Shown here: positions 8,469 to 16,667 of the stretch, piece by piece
Layout: each line of letters opens with the position of its first letter
Numbering within the stretch: position 1 is the first letter of the stretch
Assembly (NCBI GenBank): GCA_964582545.1
Contig: CAZOSB010000010.1
Span: 1-64,000, forward strand
Length of the DNA stretch: 64,000 nt
Reading direction: 5' to 3'
From: JAVVUJ01 sp964582545
GTDB taxonomy: Bacteria; Bacillota; Clostridia; Peptostreptococcales; Anaerovoracaceae
Notes under the pieces: generated by a model
Databases searched by the model: none
Told to the model about the DNA's origin: nothing
Seen by the model: the letters and a program-made list of their open reading frames with translations, nothing else
Made by a program: the position numbers and the translations under genes

Positions 8469-8732
8469 GTGAGTTACCCTATGTTCATTATACAAGATAA
8501 AATCATGAATACGGAAATTATTTTTACGATTGAAGATTCGGCAGAAGGCGGTTTTGAAGCAAAAGCACTAGGATATTCTATTTATACGCAAGGTGACACA
8601 GCTGATGAAATAAGAGAGAATATACACGATGCAGTACTTTGTCATTTTGATAAGATAAATATGCCTAAATTAATAAGACTACACTTTATAAAACTGTTCC
8701 AAATCATACACCCATTAAAATTGGAACATTAA
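8469..8732 (+). CDS. HicB-type antitoxin with altered C terminus
   Basis: From a GTG at 8469 (AAAGGAAAA upstream) or the internal ATG at 8505, the protein reads EIIFTIEDSAEGGFEAKALGYS, then DTADEIRENIHDAVLCHF and MPKLIRLHF. This is the whole HicB RNase-H-like fold. After about residue 74 the frame runs into DNA that encodes the end of HicA in another frame, so the last 13 residues (KLFQIIHPLKLEH) are not native HicB. A deletion has removed the HicB end and the HicA start. The antitoxin could still fold, but the toxin is lost. Confidence 0.78.
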   Translation: MSYPMFIIQDKIMNTEIIFTIEDSAEGGFEAKALGYSIYTQGDTADEIRENIHDAVLCHFDKINMPKLIRLHFIKLFQIIHPLKLEH

Positions 8733-8803
8733 ATCAAATCATCACAGATATTTGTAAAGAAAACGATATTGATAAAGATGAATTTATATCAAAACTTCAA
8801 TAA
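8693..8803 (+). pseudogene. remnant of a HicA toxin fused out of frame to hicB
   Basis: Read in the +1-shifted frame relative to hicB, this segment gives TVPNHTPIKIGTLNQI and ends KDEFISKLQ, a complete HicA C terminus. The start codon and the N-terminal half of HicA are absent. It is about 90 percent identical by eye to the copy at 7754-7852, so one is a duplicate of the other. The gene order hicB then hicA is the usual one for the hicBA variant. Confidence 0.78.
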
Positions 8804-8908
8804 AAAAGACTTATTTAAAAAAGTTTTATAAATACTCCGGAAATATCGATAATGATATTTCCTATATAATAAATAAATATTTACAGCAAATAACAAAGGA
8901 TGAGATCG

Positions 8909-11590
8909 ATGCAATTGACACCAATGATGCAGCAATATATGGACATAAAAGCCAATTATCAGGATTGTATCCTGTTTTTTCGGCTTGGAGATTTTTATGA
9001 AATGTTCTTTGAGGATGCCATTACCGCTTCCAGGGAAATGGAAGTGACCTTGACGGGGAAAAACTGCGGTCAGGAGGAAAAGGCACCCATGTGCGGCGTT
9101 CCTTATCATGCGGCGGACACCTATATTTCCCGACTTGTAGAAAAGGGTTACAAAGTGGCCATCTGCGAGCAGGTGGAGGACGCGGCGGCGGCAAAGGGGA
9201 TCGTCAAGCGGGAAGTGGTACAGATCGTCACACCTGGAACCGTCCTCAGTCAAACCATGCTCAGTGAAAAGGAAAATCACTATTTGGCATCGGTTTTTTT
9301 AGCCGAAGATCAGGGGGCTGTGGCCTATTGCGACCTGTCCACGGGAGAAATCAGCGTTACACAAGTTACAGACAAACTCTATGAAGATAAAATCATCAAT
9401 GAATTGGTAAAACTCAACCCAAAGGAAATCTTACTCAACGAAAATTCTGCTACAGAAGAGTTTTTGGAGAAACTGAAGTTTTCTCTCAATGCTTTTGTGA
9501 CTAGAAGAAAAGAGCAGGACTTTCAGTTCCGTTCCGCGGAAGAGATGATCCTTAGGCAATTTCAGGTGAAATCCTTGCAAGGATTGGGCTTGGAGGAAAA
9601 ACTCAAGGCTATCGGTGCTTTGGGAGCATTGCTGTCCTATCTCTTTGAAACTCAGAAACAGCAGCTGGGGCAATTCACCAGCCTTTCCGTCTATGATACG
9701 GAAAACCATATGGCTTTGGATAAGGCAACCATTAAAAATTTGGAAATTACCGAAACACTCTTTGAAAAGAAAGTGCAAGGTTCCCTCTTGGGAGTTTTAG
9801 ATAAGACACATACCGCCATGGGATCCCGAAAGATGAAGCAGTGGCTAAAGGAGCCCCTCAATCGACGGGAAGAAATTCAACTTCGATTGGATGGAGTGGA
9901 GGTTTTAATCGACAACGTGCTCATGAGAAACCATGTGAAGGACGGTCTGAAAAAGATCTATGATTTAGAAAGATTAGCTGGTCGTATCGCCAGTGGCAAT
10001 GCCAACGGAAAAGATTTAGTGGCATTGATGAACTCCATCTTTCCCATCCCCGATTTAAAAAGCGAATTAAAAGCTTGCAACAGTTTGCTTTTAGAGCAGT
10101 TAGAGGAGGAAATGGATGATCTACGGCAGATTCGTGACCTTATAGAAACATCCATTGTAGACGAACCCCCATTCACCTTAAAAGAGGGTGGCATCATTCG
10201 TTCCGGATATTCCCGGGAATTGGATGAATTAAAGGATTCTATCAAGGATGGGCAAAACTGGATTGCCGGCTTGGAGAACTCCGAGCGAGAGAGAACGGGC
10301 ATTAAAAATGTGAAAGTGGGTTACAACAAGGTTTTCGGTTACTATATCGAAGTGACAAAATCCTACTATCACTTAATTCCTGACAATTACATACGAAAGC
10401 AGACCTTGGCAAATTGTGAACGATTTATCACACCGGAATTAAAAGAAGTGGAGGGTGTGGTGCTCAATGCTGAGGCAAAAATCAACCAACTGGAGTACGA
10501 AATCTTTGCGGAGATCAGAAGGACCATTCAGTCTGAAATTCCACGGATTCAGGCTACGGCTCAGGCGGTTTCCTCCCTAGATGTTCTGACATCCTTTGCA
10601 GAGGTAGCTTCTAAGCTAGATTATACCAAACCCGTGATTACAGATGGGGATGTGATTGAAATCATCAAGGGGAGACACCCTGTCATCGAATCCACCATCA
10701 AGGACGGCATTTTCGTTTCCAACGACACGTATTTGGATAAGAGCAAAAACAGCCTGCTCCTGATTACAGGTCCCAATATGGCCGGAAAATCCACCTATAT
10801 GCGGCAGACGGCTCTGATTGTTCTCATGGCTCAGGCGGGATGTTTCGTGCCGGCAGAATATGCCCAAATCAGCGTGGTGGACAGAATTTACACCCGAATC
10901 GGTGCCTCCGACAATCTGGCACAAGGGCAGAGTACCTTTTTTGTGGAAATGAGTGAGCTGGCTTACATTTTAAATACAGCCACGGACAAGAGTCTGGTTA
11001 TTTTGGATGAAATCGGCAGAGGGACCAGCACCTACGACGGTTTATCCATCGCTTTTGCAGTGGTGGAATATCTCTGCGGAAGCCAAAAGCCTGTGAGGAC
11101 GCTCTTTGCTACCCATTACCACGAGTTGACACCTTTGGAAGGAAGTATGAAAGGGCTTGTAAACCTCAACGTAGATGTTCAAGATATAGATGGAAATATC
11201 GTATTTTTACATAAGATTGTGCCGGGAAGCGCGAGCCGAAGTTATGGGATTCACGTGGCCAAGTTGGCGGGCGTACCAAACCATCTCTTAGAGGTGGCAG
11301 AACGGAAATTGACAGAATTGGAAAAACGAGGACCAGCCATTGAATTGGACGAAAGCACATTTTCCTATCCGGTGTCCGGCAAGGAAAGCATGATCTATCC
11401 GCAACAAGTAGAGGATTCGAGAGCTCCTGAATCCAAGACTAAAGAAAATCAGGAGCAACTTTCCTTCTTTAGCTTTGTCCCAAACCCTGTGGTGGAAAGA
11501 CTGAAAGCCATAAACCTCATGGAAATGACCCCCTCCAAAGCTTTTGAAATTTTGGAGGAATTAAAAACTGCGGCGGAAAAAAGCTCCTAA
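8909..11590 (+). CDS. mutS: DNA mismatch repair protein MutS
   Basis: The 893-residue protein has the mismatch-binding motif GDFYEMFFEDA near residue 28, the Walker A motif TGPNMAGKSTYMR near 620, the Walker B region VILDEIGRGTSTYDG near 695 and a C-terminal QLSFF that looks like a beta-clamp-binding peptide. It recognises mispairs and recruits MutL. I start it at ATG 8909 (MQLTPMMQQYM) because AAAGGA is eight bases upstream and family members begin here; ATG 8900 is also in frame. It opens a mutS-unknown-mutL-miaA-recombinase cluster. Confidence 0.97.
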   Translation: MQLTPMMQQYMDIKANYQDCILFFRLGDFYEMFFEDAITASREMEVTLTGKNCGQEEKAPMCGVPYHAADTYISRLVEKGYKVAICEQVEDAAAAKGIVKREVVQIVTPGTVLSQTMLSEKENHYLASVFLAEDQGAVAYCDLSTGEISVTQVTDKLYEDKIINELVKLNPKEILLNENSATEEFLEKLKFSLNAFVTRRKEQDFQFRSAEEMILRQFQVKSLQGLGLEEKLKAIGALGALLSYLFETQKQQLGQFTSLSVYDTENHMALDKATIKNLEITETLFEKKVQGSLLGVLDKTHTAMGSRKMKQWLKEPLNRREEIQLRLDGVEVLIDNVLMRNHVKDGLKKIYDLERLAGRIASGNANGKDLVALMNSIFPIPDLKSELKACNSLLLEQLEEEMDDLRQIRDLIETSIVDEPPFTLKEGGIIRSGYSRELDELKDSIKDGQNWIAGLENSERERTGIKNVKVGYNKVFGYYIEVTKSYYHLIPDNYIRKQTLANCERFITPELKEVEGVVLNAEAKINQLEYEIFAEIRRTIQSEIPRIQATAQAVSSLDVLTSFAEVASKLDYTKPVITDGDVIEIIKGRHPVIESTIKDGIFVSNDTYLDKSKNSLLLITGPNMAGKSTYMRQTALIVLMAQAGCFVPAEYAQISVVDRIYTRIGASDNLAQGQSTFFVEMSELAYILNTATDKSLVILDEIGRGTSTYDGLSIAFAVVEYLCGSQKPVRTLFATHYHELTPLEGSMKGLVNLNVDVQDIDGNIVFLHKIVPGSASRSYGIHVAKLAGVPNHLLEVAERKLTELEKRGPAIELDESTFSYPVSGKESMIYPQQVEDSRAPESKTKENQEQLSFFSFVPNPVVERLKAINLMEMTPSKAFEILEELKTAAEKSS

Positions 11591-11689
11591 TTCAAACGAT
11601 AAATTTAAAGTTAGAAGATTAACATTCCATTTTAAACGGGCGTTCCCTAAGACTTTGGGTAACACCATATCAACATAGGAGGACACAAC

Positions 11690-12292
11690 ATGTTTCATTC
11701 GTTTACCTGTCAATATGAGATTCCTTTGGAAGAAGCCGCTAAAAAAATGAATCCGCAAATTTTTGGAACGGGAATTTACGGTACTGAACTGTTACACCAA
11801 TATGATACCATCAGTTCTGATGGAAAAATGGCGAAAACTTTTATTTTTCAAAGAGGTGAATTAAATCGAGCAGCAAATGTCATCGTTATTACAATGGATA
11901 ATTTTCAACAGGAAACTTCCGTGCATGTTTCCTTATGTGAGGCGGGAATCATGTTTTCCTATGAGAAAAAACTGCGGGAAACTCTGGATTACTGTATGGT
12001 GGGAAAACTGCCTGACAGAGAAGAGGAGATGGCAGGTTATACGGAGGCTCAAAAATATTTACATAAAATAAAAAACAAAATGGAAGACGTCTTTTACGTG
12101 AAAACTAACCTTGAAGAGCAGATGGAGGAAGACAAGAAAAAATTGGAGGCGGAGTATCCATCTATGAGCAATAAGTTTTTTGAAAAAAAATCTACTACAG
12201 AACAAAATCCTATAAATCTAATGATTGATAAAATAAAACTATCAGATAAGGAAAGACAGAAACGAAGAGATTGGAAAAAGAAAGGACTTTAG
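11690..12292 (+). CDS. hypothetical protein between mutS and mutL
   Basis: The 200-residue protein starts MFHSFTCQYEIPLEEAAKKM with AGGAGGA upstream. The N-terminal half is mixed alpha/beta, perhaps related to the DUF6054 group, and the C-terminal half is highly charged (NKMEDVFYVKTNLEEQMEEDKKKLE and a basic end DKERQKRRDWKKKGL), probably coiled coil. No catalytic motif is visible. Its place between mutS and mutL is suggestive only; function unknown. Confidence 0.75.
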   Translation: MFHSFTCQYEIPLEEAAKKMNPQIFGTGIYGTELLHQYDTISSDGKMAKTFIFQRGELNRAANVIVITMDNFQQETSVHVSLCEAGIMFSYEKKLRETLDYCMVGKLPDREEEMAGYTEAQKYLHKIKNKMEDVFYVKTNLEEQMEEDKKKLEAEYPSMSNKFFEKKSTTEQNPINLMIDKIKLSDKERQKRRDWKKKGL

Positions 12293-12315
12293 ACAACTTT
12301 CCTATGGAGGAAACC

Positions 12316-14385
12316 ATGAATCATGAATCCCATAAATTGAATCGATCCATCGTGGAGCTACCGAAACTGGTAGCGGATAAAATTGCCGCGGGAGAGGTGG
12401 TAGATCGCCCACTGTCAGTGGTAAAAGAACTGTTGGAAAACGCCATCGATGCAGATTCCACCGCCATTACAGTGGAGATCAAAAATGGAGGCAAGACCTA
12501 CATCCGTGTGACTGATAACGGTCAAGGCATACCCAAGGAAGAAGCGGAACTGGCTTTCAAGCGCCATGCCACCAGCAAGATTCGAGAGAGCGAAGATCTG
12601 GATCATATCGTCACCTTAGGTTTTCGTGGGGAGGCGCTTTCCAGCATTGCTGCAGTTTCCAGAGTGGAGCTGATTACGAAAAGAGCACAGGACAAAACTG
12701 GTATTTCCATTAAAATGGCTGGTGGTATCTTGGCAGAAAAATCTGAGATAGGTTGCCCGGAGGGAACTACGGTCATCGTATCGGATTTATTTTACAATAC
12801 TCCCGCGCGACATAAGTTTATGAAACCCGACAATACGGAGAGTACTTTGATTATAGATTTTGTGTCCAAGATGGCCCTGGCCTATTCCCATATTAAAATT
12901 CGATTGATGAACAACGGAAACATTCTTTTTTCTACAAATGGAAAAAATGATGTATATACAAACATTCAGACCATTTACAGCCGTCAATGGGGAGAAGAAT
13001 TGATCTCCTTTGAAAGAATGCAAAGGGATACAGATATCCATGGAGAAGAGGGGAGTTCTGCTGTTCAACAAGGAAGTTTTCCTTTTCAGCTGGGAAGTAC
13101 AGGTTTAGGAGGACTTTATCACATTAAAGGCTATATCTCTAAACCGCAAAATACAAAAACCAATAAAAAAAGTCAAATATTTTTCGTTAATGGCAGATAT
13201 ATTCACAGCAAGGTTCTAGAGCAAGCTGTTGCCGCAGGTTATGCGGAAAAGGTTTTTGAAGGACGATATCCCGCCGCTTTTCTGTTTCTTTTTGTTAAAC
13301 CGGAGCTTTTGGATGTGAATATCCACCCAAATAAAAAGGAAGTCCGTTTTGCTGATGATAAACTTGTAAAGGAGTTTGTAACAAAAAGCATTATCGAAGC
13401 TTTGGGGCAAAAAAAGGCCATCTCAGACATTCAAGAGAAAAATATTTTTGCTTTTCCTAAAAATCTTGGCGATAATAAAATGGATGCTTCTTTAAAACCA
13501 AAAGAAATGCAAAAAGAAATAGACGTAAAAAAATTATTGTCAACCAAAGGCAAATTTATGTCGATTTACGATAATATCAGCAATATTAATTTAAAAGAAG
13601 AAAAAACTTTTAGCACATTATCACAACAAAAACAAAAAACTCACGACAATTTATCTTTACAAAATGATGAGACTGACAGAGCTTTATCGTTACAAAATGA
13701 AAAAATTTATAAGACCTTAACATTAGGAGTTGAAGAGACTAAGGGTGAATATGGAACCCCTGAAATCAATAAAAAAACATCAACAATGGTTGAAGAAACC
13801 TACCATATTGATCTATCAGAAATCTCCATTATATCAAATATTTTTAGTACGTATATCATTGGAGCCGATAAAGACACTCTGTATCTGGTGGATCAACATG
13901 CAGCCCATGAAAGAATTTTTTATGAACAATTGAAAAAACAGATGGTTCAGGAAGATAAGTTCCCACAGAACATCATGATTCCTATAAGAAAAGAAGTCAG
14001 CTTCTCTTTGAAAAATCATCTTCAAAATTGGTTGGTTTTTTTAAGAAACTTAGGGTTTGAAATAGAAGAGTTTGGGGTGAAAACTTACATCATCAAGGGG
14101 ATCCCCCACTTCATGGAGTTGGGTGAAGCGGAGAGTTTCTTTGATGATTTTATCGATAATATCAGCGATGACACAGATTTTACAGATCAAAAAAGGATGG
14201 ATAAAATTATCTCAAGGGCATGTAAAAGCTCTGTAAAAGCCCATGATGTGTTAAATCAAAAGGAAATGGAAGCTCTAATGGAGCAGTTGCAGGCTTGTGA
14301 AAACCCATACTCCTGCCCTCATGGCAGACCGGTTTTCGTAAAGCTTACAAAACGAGAAATAGAAAAGATGTTTAAAAGAATTTGA
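12316..14385 (+). CDS. mutL: DNA mismatch repair endonuclease MutL
   Basis: The N-terminal GHKL ATPase has ELLENAIDADS, DNGQGI and TLGFRGEALSSI. The C-terminal domain has DQHAAHERIFYE (residue ~526), which satisfies the DQHA(X)2E(X)4E metal site of endonuclease-type MutL, plus SRACKSSVKAHD (~633) and CPHGRP (~666). It therefore should nick DNA after MutS activation. The ATG at 12316 is chosen because GGAGGAAACC precedes it; a TTG at 12271 inside the previous gene is less likely. The linker (~370-500) holds an imperfect 11-residue repeat. Length 689 is slightly long owing to this linker. Confidence 0.97.
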   Translation: MNHESHKLNRSIVELPKLVADKIAAGEVVDRPLSVVKELLENAIDADSTAITVEIKNGGKTYIRVTDNGQGIPKEEAELAFKRHATSKIRESEDLDHIVTLGFRGEALSSIAAVSRVELITKRAQDKTGISIKMAGGILAEKSEIGCPEGTTVIVSDLFYNTPARHKFMKPDNTESTLIIDFVSKMALAYSHIKIRLMNNGNILFSTNGKNDVYTNIQTIYSRQWGEELISFERMQRDTDIHGEEGSSAVQQGSFPFQLGSTGLGGLYHIKGYISKPQNTKTNKKSQIFFVNGRYIHSKVLEQAVAAGYAEKVFEGRYPAAFLFLFVKPELLDVNIHPNKKEVRFADDKLVKEFVTKSIIEALGQKKAISDIQEKNIFAFPKNLGDNKMDASLKPKEMQKEIDVKKLLSTKGKFMSIYDNISNINLKEEKTFSTLSQQKQKTHDNLSLQNDETDRALSLQNEKIYKTLTLGVEETKGEYGTPEINKKTSTMVEETYHIDLSEISIISNIFSTYIIGADKDTLYLVDQHAAHERIFYEQLKKQMVQEDKFPQNIMIPIRKEVSFSLKNHLQNWLVFLRNLGFEIEEFGVKTYIIKGIPHFMELGEAESFFDDFIDNISDDTDFTDQKRMDKIISRACKSSVKAHDVLNQKEMEALMEQLQACENPYSCPHGRPVFVKLTKREIEKMFKRI

Positions 14386-14429
14386 CCTTAAACTATAATC
14401 ATAAATAATAATGATTATAGTTTAAGGTC
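14384..14429 (+). repeat. perfect 19-bp inverted repeat after mutL
   Basis: Arms 14384-14402 and 14411-14429 are perfectly complementary, with an 8-base loop. The left arm includes the last two bases of the mutL stop codon. The stem is AT-rich and no T-tract follows, so it is not a standard intrinsic terminator; it may limit read-through or protect the mutL mRNA 3' end. Confidence 0.85.
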
Positions 14430-14458
14430 ATAAATCAGCAACAAAATCAGAGAAATAT

Positions 14459-15430
14459 ATGGTATCGAGTATGAATAATGAAAAAAAAAATAAAAAAATA
14501 TTGGTAATCGTGGGTCCTACAGCCGTGGGTAAGACAGAGTATGCCTTACAAGCAGCCAAGGTACTCAATGGTGAGATCGTATCCGCAGATTCCATGCAGC
14601 TATATAAATATATGGATATCGGCAGTGCCAAACCTACAAAGGAGCAGAGGCGACAAGTAGTTCACCATCTGGTAGACCAGATCGAACCAAGCGAAGAGTT
14701 TTCCGTTGCTACCTATCAGAAGTTGGCCAAGGAGGCCATAGAAGCAATACTTGCCAGGGGGAAGCTGCCAATCCTATCGGGAGGGACAGGCCTTTATGTA
14801 AACTCCATTATCTATAAAATGGACTTCTCCCAAACAAAAAAGATCTCTCACCGCAGAGCCGAATTGGAGCGGGAGGCCAAGGAATATGGTCCCCAGTATC
14901 TTCACGATCAATTAGCGAAACTGGATCCTCCAGCTGCAGAGAGAATCCATGCCAACAATGTGAAGAAGGTCATTCGAGCATTGGAGATTTTAGAAAATCA
15001 CGAAGGTAGTGCATTAAAAACCTTTGAGCAGTCCTTTGTTAAAAATTTGGATTATGATTTTGAAATCGTCGGATTAAACAGAGAGCGTAAGGAACTGTAT
15101 GAGCGCATAGATAGAAGAGTGGATATCCTCATGGACAACGGGCTGGTAGAAGAGGTGAGATCACTCTTAGCCATGGGGCTGACGGAAGAGAATATCTCCA
15201 TGAAAGGTATCGGCTATAAAGAAATAATAGGGTTTCTAAACCAAGAATATGAACAGGAACGGGCAGTTTATCTCATAAAGTTAAACAGTAGGCATTATGC
15301 CAAGAGACAACTCACTTGGTTCCGTAGATATGACCCTATTCGGTGGTTTGATATATCGTCACATTACGATAAAAAAAATGCTGAAATTTACGAGGATAAG
15401 GCCTTGGAGGAGTTCTTAAAATGGCTGTAA
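14459..15430 (+). CDS. miaA: tRNA dimethylallyltransferase
   Basis: The protein has the P-loop GPTAVGKTE near residue 20, the SADSMQLYKYMDIGSAKP segment, SGGTGLYVNS and the C-terminal MKGIGYKEIIGFL. It transfers a dimethylallyl group to A37 of tRNAs, making the substrate of MiaB. Two in-frame ATGs (14459 and 14471) are possible; the ribosome site is weak for both. Its 3' end overlaps the next gene by 10 bases. Confidence 0.96.
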   Translation: MVSSMNNEKKNKKILVIVGPTAVGKTEYALQAAKVLNGEIVSADSMQLYKYMDIGSAKPTKEQRRQVVHHLVDQIEPSEEFSVATYQKLAKEAIEAILARGKLPILSGGTGLYVNSIIYKMDFSQTKKISHRRAELEREAKEYGPQYLHDQLAKLDPPAAERIHANNVKKVIRALEILENHEGSALKTFEQSFVKNLDYDFEIVGLNRERKELYERIDRRVDILMDNGLVEEVRSLLAMGLTEENISMKGIGYKEIIGFLNQEYEQERAVYLIKLNSRHYAKRQLTWFRRYDPIRWFDISSHYDKKNAEIYEDKALEEFLKWL

Positions 15431-16542
15431 AAAAAGAAATAAAAGTCCATAATAAGAGTGATAAGCCAGACAATATTCTTTTAAAAGAGATTGAAATCAC
15501 AGAAAAGTGTTTAGTTATTGAAAAAGAACTACCCAGATTTTTAGCGGGATTCTTCGTATACCTAAAGGGGAACGTGCTGCCCATGACCAGATTGGCATAT
15601 TTGCAAGACATCAAATTTTACTGCAAATATTTAATTGATCAGACGGATTTAACTATAGCCGAAGATACCGCCAAAATAAAATTAGAAGAAATCGATAAAA
15701 TCAAAGCGGGGGACATCAATGTGTTCATCGATTATTGTAGGTGTTATAAGGTTGAAACAGAAAAGGCAATTTATGTTTACGAAAACGATAAGCGCTCATT
15801 ATCTCGAAAAAAATCCTCCTTATCTGTGATGTTTAAGTTCCTATATAGGGATGAGTTGATCAGTCGCAACATAACGGATGGATTTGACCCCATTCGATTG
15901 CCAAAGCCAGGAGAACGGGAGATTAAAGCTTTGCAGGATGACGAAGTCATGAAGATGTTAGATGCGGTATCCTCTGGCGATAAATTGACGAAAAAAGAAA
16001 GAGAATTTTGGGAAAAGACGAAAAAGCGTGACAAAGCAATTTTAATGTTATTCCTTACATACGGACTGAGATTATCAGAATTGCAGCAGCTAAACATATC
16101 TTCATTTCATTTTAACCGTGGAGAATTTAAGATTTACAGAAAGCGAGGAAAAGAGTCCACCATGCCTTTAAACAAGTCAGTTATCAAGGCTTTGGGGGAA
16201 TACATCAATAAAGAGCGACCTCAGGATGAAAAGCTCACAGAAGAAAACAGAGATGCCTTATTTCTTTCCTTGCAAGGAAGGAGAATGACGGAGCGACAAA
16301 TTCGGGAATTGGTCAAAAAGTATACCTCCATTGGTATGGAAACCTCCAGAGCCTCGGGTTACAGCCCTCACAAGCTGCGTGCCACCACCGCTACCTCTCT
16401 CATTGGAAGGGGAAACTCTATCTTTGATGTACAAGCCTTGTTGGATCACGAAAACGTCACCACCACACAGCTTTATGCAGCTCATAAGAAAAATGTCAAA
16501 CGAGATTTAGTAAGAAATTTTGAATGGGATGAGGATAATTAG
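15421..16542 (+). CDS. tyrosine recombinase/integrase (XerC/D-like)
   Basis: The 373-residue protein has an N-terminal SAM-like core-binding domain (FLAGFFVYLKGNVLPMTRLAYLQDIK) and the full catalytic set: Arg in LTYGLRLSELQQL (~213), Lys in KRGKEST, His-x-x-Arg in SPHKLRATTA (~317), His in LLDHENV and Tyr in TTQLYAAH (~352). GGAGGAG precedes its ATG inside the miaA end. It overlaps miaA, has no excisionase or phage genes around it and no visible att repeats, so it looks like a resident housekeeping recombinase rather than a mobile-element integrase. Confidence 0.92.
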   Translation: MAVKKEIKVHNKSDKPDNILLKEIEITEKCLVIEKELPRFLAGFFVYLKGNVLPMTRLAYLQDIKFYCKYLIDQTDLTIAEDTAKIKLEEIDKIKAGDINVFIDYCRCYKVETEKAIYVYENDKRSLSRKKSSLSVMFKFLYRDELISRNITDGFDPIRLPKPGEREIKALQDDEVMKMLDAVSSGDKLTKKEREFWEKTKKRDKAILMLFLTYGLRLSELQQLNISSFHFNRGEFKIYRKRGKESTMPLNKSVIKALGEYINKERPQDEKLTEENRDALFLSLQGRRMTERQIRELVKKYTSIGMETSRASGYSPHKLRATTATSLIGRGNSIFDVQALLDHENVTTTQLYAAHKKNVKRDLVRNFEWDEDN

Positions 16543-16667
16543 AATTATTTAATTATGATGAATTTCTAATTTGAAAAAATAAAACAATAATTCTTCAAAA
16601 AAACGAATTATGTAATTAAAAAACTAAATTACCAATATTATTTAGGCAAAAAAAGAAAGGTAAAAAA

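Noticed and set aside
255..8888. Integron-like gene-cassette array (many small, same-strand genes)
   Set aside because: I found no repeated attC-like sites with GTTRRRY cores at gene ends, no integron integrase, and several of the genes overlap each other, which does not fit single-gene cassettes.
12787..13071. Long - strand readings inside mutL, mutS and rSAM genes
   Set aside because: They are antisense shadows of strongly conserved genes, with no ribosome sites or recognised motifs.
15421..16542. Prophage or integrative element integrase
   Set aside because: No phage, conjugation or excisionase gene is near, no flanking direct repeats were seen, and the gene overlaps miaA in a core operon.
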